DNA from: Firmicutes bacterium ADurb.Bin467
Lineage (GTDB): Bacteria; Bacillota; Clostridia; Christensenellales; Aristaeellaceae
DNA length: 7,012 nt
NCBI GenBank assembly: GCA_002068815.1
Contig: MWAC01000077.1
Coordinates: 1-7,012 of the forward strand
Reading direction: 5' to 3'
Part shown: positions 1 through 4,846 of the stretch, one piece after another
Layout: each line of letters starts with the position of its first letter
Numbering within the stretch: the stretch's first letter is position 1
Position numbers and translations under genes: made by a program
Notes under the pieces: model-generated
Databases searched by the model: none
Seen by the model: the letters and a program-made list of their open reading frames with translations, nothing else
Told to the model about the DNA's origin: nothing

Positions 1-152
1 CAGCCGGACTCGCCGACGAGGCCGAGCGTCTCGCCCTCGTCGATCTGGAAGCTCACGCCGTCGACGGCCTTGAGCATCGTCTTTGAAAGCCAGCCCGTCT
101 TGATCGGGAAGTGCTGCTTCAGGTCCCGGACCTCGATCAGATGCTTGCTCAC
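1..152 (-). CDS. oppF: Oligopeptide ABC transporter ATP-binding protein OppF/DppF, N-terminal fragment
   Basis: This is the start of the second ATPase of the peptide importer, which would pair with OppD on the cytoplasmic face to power uptake. The left edge cuts it after 50 full codons. The visible protein begins [20 protein letters not shown], has the OppF-typical AVDGVSF segment near residues 29-35, and stops in the Walker A loop at GESG, with the next two bases (TG) fitting the Cys of the usual GESGCGKS. The start is GTG at 152-150; its GTGA overlaps the TGA stop of oppD by 4 bases, which implies translational coupling. The SD is only modest (AAGG, within the end of oppD). A later in-frame Met (residue 26) would remove the first conserved strand, so GTG is preferred. 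Peptide rather than nickel or other substrate specificity is inferred from the family and from the neighbours. Confidence 0.88.
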   Translation of the reverse strand, partial: MSKHLIEVRDLKQHFPIKTGWLSKTMLKAVDGVSFQIDEGETLGLVGESG

Positions 153-1156
153 TCGACGTCACCGCCCTTCGAAGCCTCTTCGTACACCTGCCAGACGTTC
201 ATCCAGCAGGCCGCGCGGTGGAAGTCGTTGATCGGAATCTCCTCCGGGCGCTCGGTCAGGCACACCTTCATCGCCCTGTCGCAGCGCGCGGCGAACGGGC
301 AGCCCTTCGGGAGGTTCAATAGGTCGACCGGCGAGCCGGCGATCGGGATCAGCTTCTCGTGGCGCTTGCCGATCGTCGGGATCGAGCGCATGAGGCCCTT
401 CGTGTATTCGTGCCGGGGGTTGTAGAAGATCTCGTCGGCGGTGCCGCGCTCGCAGACGGAGCCGGCGTACATGACGATGATCTCGTCGCACATGTCGGCG
501 ATCACGCCCAGGTCGTGCGTGATCATGATGATCGCCATGCCGAGCTTCCTCTGCAAATCCTGCATGAGCTCGAGTATCTGCGCCTGAATCGTGACGTCGA
601 GCGCCGTCGTCGGCTCGTCCGCGATCAGGATGTCGGGCTCGCAAGCGAGCGCCATCGCGATCATGACCCTTTGGCGCATGCCGCCGGACAGCTCGTGCGG
701 ATACTGCTTGAGCCGCTTTGCCGGCTCGTTGACGCCGACCAGGGTCAGCATCTCCTTCGCACGCGCGCGCGCCTCCCTGCGGTTGCGGTCGGTGTGCAGA
801 AGGATCGCCTCGGTCAACTGGTTCCCGATCGTGTACGTCGGGTTCAAAGACGTCATCGGGTCCTGAAAGATGATCGAGACCTTGTTGCCGCGGAACTGGC
901 GCATCTTCTTCGGCGGGTATTTTACGATGTCCTCGCCCTCGAAGAGCACCTCGCCCTCGGTGATTTTGCCGGGATCGACGAGTATGCGAAGGATCGAGTA
1001 CGCGGTCACGGACTTGCCGGAGCCGGACTCGCCGACGATCCCGAGCACCTTGCCGCGCTCGAGGTTGAACGACACGCCGTTGACGGCGCGCACCTCGCCG
1101 GAGTCGATCGAAAAGGACGTATGCAGGTTCCTGACCTGCAGAAGCGGTGTGGACAT
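149..1156 (-). CDS. oppD: Oligopeptide/dipeptide ABC transporter ATP-binding protein OppD/DppD
   Basis: This is one of two cytoplasmic ATPases that drive peptide import through OppB-OppC. The 335-residue length is normal. Visible ABC motifs in order are Walker A GESGSGKS (42-49), Q-loop Gln98 in [11 protein letters not shown], signature LSGGMRQR (156-163), Walker B ILIADE (176-181), D-loop ALD (185-187) and switch His214 in ITHD. After residue 240 comes the oligopeptide-transporter C-terminal extension, with [19 protein letters not shown] and four cysteines (286, 292, 299, 317). In this family that cysteine set is conserved and has been linked to an iron-sulphur cluster; its presence here is inferred. 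The ATG start at 1156 has a strong SD (GAGGAGGT, 6 bases away) lying in the last codons of oppC. The stop overlaps the oppF start. Opp versus Dpp cannot be decided from sequence alone; the generic name is used. Confidence 0.95.
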   Translation of the reverse strand: MSTPLLQVRNLHTSFSIDSGEVRAVNGVSFNLERGKVLGIVGESGSGKSVTAYSILRILVDPGKITEGEVLFEGEDIVKYPPKKMRQFRGNKVSIIFQDPMTSLNPTYTIGNQLTEAILLHTDRNRREARARAKEMLTLVGVNEPAKRLKQYPHELSGGMRQRVMIAMALACEPDILIADEPTTALDVTIQAQILELMQDLQRKLGMAIIMITHDLGVIADMCDEIIVMYAGSVCERGTADEIFYNPRHEYTKGLMRSIPTIGKRHEKLIPIAGSPVDLLNLPKGCPFAARCDRAMKVCLTERPEEIPINDFHRAACWMNVWQVYEEASKGGDVE

Positions 1157-1160
1157 GGAA

Positions 1161-2234
1161 CTACCTCCTCAGCTTCGGGTCGAACGCGTCGCGCAGTCCG
1201 TCGCCGAGCAGGTTCAGCGACAGTACGATCAGGCAGATGCCCACCGCCGGAAACACGAGCTTCGAGGGGTAGGTCTGCAGCGCGCCGCGCGCGGCGTTGG
1301 CGAGCGAGCCGAGGCTGGGCATCGGCGTCTGCACGCCTAAGCCTATGAAGCTCAGGAAGCTCTCGGTGAATATCGCGGACGGTATCTGCAGCGCCGTCGA
1401 GATGAAGATGACGCCCATGCAGTTGGGCAGAATGTGCTTTTTGATGATGCGGCCGGGCTTCGCGCCGAGCGCGCGCGCCGCGAGCACGTATTCGTTGTTC
1501 TTGATCGAGAGGATCTGGCCGCGCACGAGCCGCGCCATGCCCACCCAATAGAGCAGCGCGAACACGATGAACAGCGAGAGCATGTTGCTGCCGACCCTCG
1601 CAAGCGCGGTGCCCTTGAGCGCGAGGCCGAGCACCTGATCGAGCACGACCGAGAGCAAAATGACCATCAGCGTGTCCGGCAGCGAGTAGATGATGTCGAC
1701 GAAGCGCATCATCACCATGTCGACCCTGCCGCCGACGTAGCCGGAGATCGAGCCGTAGACGAGGCCGATCAAAAGCACGATGAGGCTCGCGAACAGGCCG
1801 ATCATCAGGGACACGCGGGCGCCGTAGACGACGCGCACGAAGTAGTCCCGGCTCAGTTCGTCGGTTCCGAAGATGTGCGGGAAGATCTTCTGCCCCTCGT
1901 TGATCGCGTCCTGCTCGAGCTTCGAATATTGGAACGGGCCCATGTTGCGGGCGCCCTTGTCGCGCTTTCCATTGACGGTGATCATCTCGGAATAGCCGTA
2001 GGGCACGACGAGGGGCGCGAGCACGATGACCGCGATCAGCGCGAGCAATATGCACAGGCTCAACACCGCCAGCGGGTTTTTGAACAGCTTTCGCATGCCG
2101 TCGCGGAAGAACGTCGTCGACGCTCGCATCTGCTCGTGCTGCAGCTTTTCCTCGCCGGTCGCGGGCTCGAACTTCGAAAGGTCGAGCTGCATGCTCAGGA
2201 GTCTCTTTTTCGGTATCTTGTCTGCGGAATACAT
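1161..2234 (-). CDS. oppC: Oligopeptide/dipeptide ABC transporter permease OppC/DppC
   Basis: This is an inner-membrane permease that forms the translocation pore with OppB. It has 357 residues, somewhat longer than typical OppC (about 300), because of a cytoplasmic N-terminal tail of about 50 residues and a long loop after TM1. Likely membrane segments are near 54-78, 138-160, 180-205, 216-235, 275-297 and 325-345. The FGTDELSRD block (122-130) before TM2 matches the GTDxxGRD motif of the OppC/DppC family, with Ser replacing the usual Gly. The EAA coupling loop that docks on the ATPases is at about 248-270 (AARALGAKPGRIIKKHILP), and the end GLRDAFDPKLRR is family-typical. The ATG at 2234 has an excellent SD (AAAGGAGGG) in the 16-base gap after oppB; an internal Met15 has only a weak one. 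The family call is secure; substrate is inferred. Confidence 0.94.
   Translation of the reverse strand: MYSADKIPKKRLLSMQLDLSKFEPATGEEKLQHEQMRASTTFFRDGMRKLFKNPLAVLSLCILLALIAVIVLAPLVVPYGYSEMITVNGKRDKGARNMGPFQYSKLEQDAINEGQKIFPHIFGTDELSRDYFVRVVYGARVSLMIGLFASLIVLLIGLVYGSISGYVGGRVDMVMMRFVDIIYSLPDTLMVILLSVVLDQVLGLALKGTALARVGSNMLSLFIVFALLYWVGMARLVRGQILSIKNNEYVLAARALGAKPGRIIKKHILPNCMGVIFISTALQIPSAIFTESFLSFIGLGVQTPMPSLGSLANAARGALQTYPSKLVFPAVGICLIVLSLNLLGDGLRDAFDPKLRR
1163..1170 (-). promoter_or_regulatory. Ribosome binding site of oppD inside the end of oppC
   Basis: GAGGAGGT on the minus strand is a near-perfect Shine-Dalgarno sequence 6 bases before the oppD ATG. Its bases are also the last sense codons and the first stop base of oppC (CTG AGG AGG TAG). 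The C-terminal Arg-Arg of OppC is therefore partly dictated by the SD, and a ribosome terminating on oppC sits on the oppD initiation site. Confidence 0.8.
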
Positions 2235-2250
2235 GGGCAGCCCTCCTTTC

Positions 2251-3162
2251 CTACGAGAAATCGATCTTGGGGTCGACGGCCTTGTAGAGCAAATCGCTCA
2301 GGAGCGTCATCACGACCATGAGCGCCGCCAGGAAGATCGTCGTCGCCATGATCATCGGGTAATCGCGGTTGTTGATGCCGGTGACGAACTTCGCGCCGAG
2401 GCCGCCGATCGTAAACACGGTCTCGACGACCATCGAGCCGGTCAGCGTGTAGGCGGTCATGGGACCCACGTACGTGATGACCGGGATCAGCGCGTTTCGC
2501 AGCGCGTGCTTTGCGATGACCTTCGCCTCGTTGACGCCCTTCGCGCGCGCGGTGCGGATGTAGTCCTGCCCGAGCACCTCGAGCATGCTGGACTTCGTGA
2601 GGCGCGTGATGTAGCTCATCGGGTACATCGCGAGCGACACGATCGGCAGCGCATAGCTCGCCCCGCCCGCGGTCCAGACGTCGAACCACCCGAGCTTCAG
2701 GCAGAAGATCAACAGCAACAGCGTCGCGAGTATGAAGCTCGGCACCGCGACGAACAGCGTCGTAAAGAAGATGATCAGCCGGTCGGCGATCTTGTTTCGC
2801 TTGAGCGCGGCCAGGCAGCCGAAGCCCAGCCCGAAGAAGATCGCGAGGCCCACCGCGCTTCCGCCCAGCGTCGCGGAGACGCCGAAGGACTCCATAATCG
2901 TCGTGGTGATGTCCCGCCCGTTTTTCAGGGATATGCCGAAATCGCCCCGGAGAGCGTTGCGCATGTAGAGCACAAACTGCTCCGGAAGCGGCTTGTCGAG
3001 GTTGAAGCGCCTCTCGAGCGTCGCCTTCGTCGTCGGGTCGGTCGCCTTCTCGGAGTCGAACGGGCCGCCCGGGATCGCGTTCATTGCAAAGAACGTAATC
3101 GCCGCGATGATCAGCACCGTCAGCATCGCGAGCAGGATTCTCTTTACCGCGTATTTCAGCAT
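2251..3162 (-). CDS. oppB: Oligopeptide/dipeptide ABC transporter permease OppB/DppB
   Basis: This is the first gene of the leftward importer operon and encodes the permease partner of OppC. At 303 residues it has the usual OppB length. It starts with MLKYAVKRIL and a first membrane helix (about 9-29), followed by the family block AIPGGPFD (29-36) and an extracytoplasmic loop with RFNLDKPLPEQF (52-63) and GDFGISL (73-79). Further helices are likely near 100-120, 129-155, 170-186, 226-250 and 273-294. The EAA loop lies at about 200-227 (DYIRTARAKG...LRNALIP), and the C-terminus VDPKIDFS is typical. The ATG at 3162 is preceded by GAGG at a slightly long spacing of 11 bases. A sigma-A-like promoter and a CodY-like box lie just upstream, so this is probably the first cistron. 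No periplasmic or lipoprotein binding component precedes it. Confidence 0.95.
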   Translation of the reverse strand: MLKYAVKRILLAMLTVLIIAAITFFAMNAIPGGPFDSEKATDPTTKATLERRFNLDKPLPEQFVLYMRNALRGDFGISLKNGRDITTTIMESFGVSATLGGSAVGLAIFFGLGFGCLAALKRNKIADRLIIFFTTLFVAVPSFILATLLLLIFCLKLGWFDVWTAGGASYALPIVSLAMYPMSYITRLTKSSMLEVLGQDYIRTARAKGVNEAKVIAKHALRNALIPVITYVGPMTAYTLTGSMVVETVFTIGGLGAKFVTGINNRDYPMIMATTIFLAALMVVMTLLSDLLYKAVDPKIDFS

Positions 3163-3213
3163 CGAACCGTATCCCTCACTTTTTCGCCCTTACACGTGTG
3201 TTATAATATTGGT

Positions 3214-3243
3214 ATTCTACCCTCCCGAATTAACAGAAGTCAA
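3214..3243 (-). promoter_or_regulatory. Predicted sigma-A/sigma-70-type promoter of the opp operon
   Basis: On the minus strand, a -35 TTGACT (3243-3238) and a -10 TAGAAT (3219-3214) are separated by 18 bases. Each matches five of six consensus bases. Transcription would begin near 3207 and give a leader of about 45 bases before oppB. A perfect 8-base palindrome ACACGTGT (3192-3199) falls just downstream of the predicted start. This is the best promoter match in the intergenic region. Confidence 0.65.
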
Positions 3244-3246
3244 GCC

Positions 3247-3261
3247 CATTTCCAGAAAATC
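3247..3261. promoter_or_regulatory. CodY-box-like palindrome upstream of the opp -35
   Basis: CATTTCCAGAAAATC matches 12 of 15 positions of the CodY consensus AATTTTCWGAAAATT. It begins three bases upstream of the opp -35 element. CodY is the GTP- and branched-chain-amino-acid-sensing repressor of Firmicutes, and peptide-uptake operons are classic targets. The match is seen directly. Regulation by CodY, and the presence of a codY gene in this genome, are inferences. A weaker 11/15 match lies at 3382-3396 and may be chance. Confidence 0.45.
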
Positions 3262-3297
3262 GCACGGCATTCGTATCATTTAACATCCCTTTTGAAG

Positions 3298-3317
3298 GAT
3301 TTCATTCCCATGAATCC
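3298..3317. repeat. Inverted repeat, copy 1 (GATTTCAT-N4-ATGAATCC)
   Basis: The arms TTCAT (3301-3305) and ATGAA (3310-3314) pair perfectly around the 4-base spacer TCCC. The flanks GGA and TCC extend the stem past one unpaired T. Both 8-base outer words recur in the same order in the second copy at 3471-3496. Function is unknown; a regulator half-site pair is one possibility. Confidence 0.4.
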
Positions 3318-3415
3318 CATTTTTTTCCAACGATCGCCGCGGTTTCCGCAGATACTGAATAATTATACTGTATTTCCCGCCAATTTCGACATAATTTTGC
3401 ATAAAAATCCGCACC

Positions 3416-3440
3416 CTCGCGCGTATTTGGGCTGCGCGGG
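3416..3440. other. GC-rich hairpin with short flanking T runs
   Basis: CTCGCGC (3416-3422) can pair with GCGCGGG (3434-3440) through seven pairs, one of them G-U, around an 11-base loop. On the plus strand it is followed by ATTTTAC. On the minus strand a run of five T lies about eight bases beyond the stem. It resembles a weak intrinsic terminator in either direction, but both T tracts are short or displaced, so it may only be an incidental structure. Confidence 0.22.
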
Positions 3441-3457
3441 ATTTTACGATCCGGCCG

Positions 3458-3486
3458 TTGCAAGGTTTCCGATTTCATGCTATTCT
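3458..3486 (+). promoter_or_regulatory. Candidate promoter of the paaK-iorAB operon
   Basis: TTGCAA (3458-3463) and TATTCT (3481-3486) are exactly 17 bases apart. The -10 is preceded by TG plus one base (TGC, 3478-3480), making an extended -10. Each hexamer matches four of six consensus positions, so the promoter looks moderate and could depend on regulation. A start near 3493 would give a leader of about 40 bases. The -10 lies between the arms of the inverted repeat at 3469-3500. Confidence 0.42.
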
Positions 3487-3500
3487 ATATGAATCCTCGG
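3469..3500. repeat. Inverted repeat, copy 2, flanking the candidate ligase -10 element
   Basis: TTCAT (3474-3478) and ATGAA (3489-3493) are perfect inverted arms around a 10-base spacer that contains TATTCT. The outer bases CCGA (3469-3472) and TCGG (3497-3500) also pair. The words GATTTCAT and ATGAATCC are identical to those of copy 1 at 3298-3317. A protein binding this dyad would sit directly on the -10, as a repressor operator would; that role is inferred from position only. Confidence 0.4.
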
Positions 3501-3518
3501 GATTATACATTACATGAT

Positions 3519-3522
3519 GGAG
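3519..3522 (+). promoter_or_regulatory. Ribosome binding site deciding the ligase start
   Basis: GGAG at 3519-3522 is the only SD-like element near three in-frame starts: GTG 3524, ATG 3527 and ATG 3533. The spacings are 1, 4 and 10 bases. Only the last is comfortable, which supports ATG 3533; ATG 3527 remains possible. Confidence 0.5.
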
Positions 3523-3532
3523 CGTGATGGCC

Positions 3533-4846
3533 ATGATCTTCAACCCGCAGGCGGAAACAATGCCTCGCAGACAGCTCGACCAACTCAAACTCGAGCGGCT
3601 CCGGTACATCACGCGATATTGCTACGAAAACGTACCTTTCTACCGCAGCCGCTTCGACGGAATCGGCCTGAAGCCCGAGGACATCCGGGCGCTTGAGGAC
3701 ATCCGCAAAATCCCGCCGACGATGAAGGAGGACCTGCGCGACAGCTACCCGTTCGGCATGTTCGCCGTGCCGCGCGAGCAGGTGCTGCGCATCCACGCGT
3801 CGTCGGGGACGACCGGCAAGCCGACCGTCGTCGGGTATACGAAAAACGACCTGGACATGTGGTCGGAGATCATGGCGCGCATCATCACCGCGGCCGGCGT
3901 CGGCGAGGACGACATGGCGCAGATCTGCTTCGGATACGGGCTGTTCACGGGGGCGCTCGGGCTCCACTACGGGCTCGAGAAGGTCGGCGCGTCGGTCATC
4001 CCGGCGTCGTCGGGCAACTCCGAAAAGCAGCTGATGATGATGAAGGACTTCGGGACGACCGCCCTGATCGCGACGCCGACCTACGCGATGTACCTGGGCG
4101 AGTTCGCGGGCGAGCTGGGCTACAGGCCGTCCGACTTCAAGCTGCGCGTCGGGCTGTTCGGCTCCGAGGGCTGCACGACCGAGCTGCGCTCGAAGATCGA
4201 GGAAAAGCTCGGCCTGTTCGCGACCGACAACTACGGCATGAGCGAGTTGATCGGCCCCGGGGTGTCCGGCGAGTGCGAGTACCGCGAGGGCCTCCACTTC
4301 GCCGAGGACCACTTCCTGCCGGAGATCGTCGACCCGGTGACGCTCGAGCCGAAGGCCGAGGGCGAGGCGGGCGAATTGATCGTGACGACGCTGACGAAGG
4401 AGGGCATGCCGCTCCTTCGCTACCGCACGCGCGACCTGACGAAGCTCACGAGCGAGCCCTGCCGCTGCGGCAGGACGTCCGTGCGCATGGAGAAGGTCAT
4501 GGGCCGCTCCGACGACATGCTCAAGATCCGCGGCGTCAACGTGTTCCCGAGCCAGATCGAGTCCGTGATCATGCAGATCGCGCAGATCAGCCCGCACTAC
4601 ATGCTCGTGATCCGGCGCGAGGGCTATCAGGACACGCTCGAGGTGCAGGTGGAGCTGGTCGACGGCTCCCTTTTGACGAGCTTCGGGGAGCTCGAGGAGC
4701 TCGCCCAGACGATCCGCGCGAAGCTGCGCGTGGTGCTCGGCCTCGACGCGAAGGTCAAGCTCGTCGGCCCCAAGACCATCGAGCGGTTCGCGGGCGGCAA
4801 GGCCAAGCGGATCGTCGATTTGCGACAAGGAGAACCCGCAAAATGA
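3533..4846 (+). CDS. paaK: PaaK-type phenylacetate-CoA ligase (AMP-forming), likely arylacetate-CoA ligase
   Basis: This is an adenylate-forming enzyme that joins an arylacetate (phenylacetate, indoleacetate) to CoA at the cost of ATP to AMP and PPi, or runs in reverse. From ATG 3533 it has 437 residues, the normal family length. The N-terminus MIFNPQAETMPRRQL and ENVPFYRSRF (32-41) are characteristic. Motifs: nucleotide loop SSGTTGKPT (90-98), adenine motif NYGMSE (233-238), hinge-side YRTRD (297-301), GRSDDMLKIRGVNVFPSQIE (324-343), and a C-terminal GGKAKR whose Lys423 is the likely catalytic lysine. Cys248, His255, Cys310 and Cys312 (CRCGR) may form the metal site seen in some PaaK-like ligases; this is inferred. 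The stop overlaps the iorA start by 4 bases, so the substrate is probably the IorAB product or its free acid. The start could instead be 3527 or GTG 3524. Exact substrate unknown. Confidence 0.9.
   Translation: MIFNPQAETMPRRQLDQLKLERLRYITRYCYENVPFYRSRFDGIGLKPEDIRALEDIRKIPPTMKEDLRDSYPFGMFAVPREQVLRIHASSGTTGKPTVVGYTKNDLDMWSEIMARIITAAGVGEDDMAQICFGYGLFTGALGLHYGLEKVGASVIPASSGNSEKQLMMMKDFGTTALIATPTYAMYLGEFAGELGYRPSDFKLRVGLFGSEGCTTELRSKIEEKLGLFATDNYGMSELIGPGVSGECEYREGLHFAEDHFLPEIVDPVTLEPKAEGEAGELIVTTLTKEGMPLLRYRTRDLTKLTSEPCRCGRTSVRMEKVMGRSDDMLKIRGVNVFPSQIESVIMQIAQISPHYMLVIRREGYQDTLEVQVELVDGSLLTSFGELEELAQTIRAKLRVVLGLDAKVKLVGPKTIERFAGGKAKRIVDLRQGEPAK

Larger units (their letters stand above)
3163..3532. 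other. AT-rich divergent intergenic regulatory region
   Basis: About 370 bases separate the oppB start from the ligase start, and they are clearly richer in A and T than the flanking genes. The region holds the opp promoter with a CodY-like palindrome, a candidate ligase promoter, two related inverted repeats and a GC-rich hairpin, each listed separately. An open frame of 60 codons (3310-3492, plus strand) crosses it and is discussed as a weak finding. I saw no tRNA, riboswitch or T-box pattern. Confidence 0.75.

Noticed and set aside
3202..3207. Perfect TATAAT on the plus strand as a ligase promoter
   Set aside because: There is no -35 at suitable spacing and it lies more than 300 bases from the ligase; it is better explained as AT-rich sequence near the opp start point.
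3362..3367. TATAAT on the minus strand as a second opp promoter
   Set aside because: The bases at -35 spacing (GTCGAA) match the consensus poorly and there is no extended -10; the TTGACT/TAGAAT pair is much better.
2026..3492. 488-codon plus-strand open frame across oppB and the intergenic region
   Set aside because: Most of it is antisense to oppB and oppC with shadow-like composition. Only its last 60 codons have any independent start signal, and these are reported as a weak finding.
3514..3696. Small plus-strand open frame starting ten bases before the ligase
   Set aside because: It has no SD before ATG 3514 and overlaps the well-supported ligase out of frame.
3859..4842. Extension of the iorA frame upstream into the ligase gene, as if a 905-residue fusion
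   Set aside because: The upstream part is an out-of-frame, Arg-rich reading of the ligase. IorA homology begins at ATG 4843, which has its own SD.
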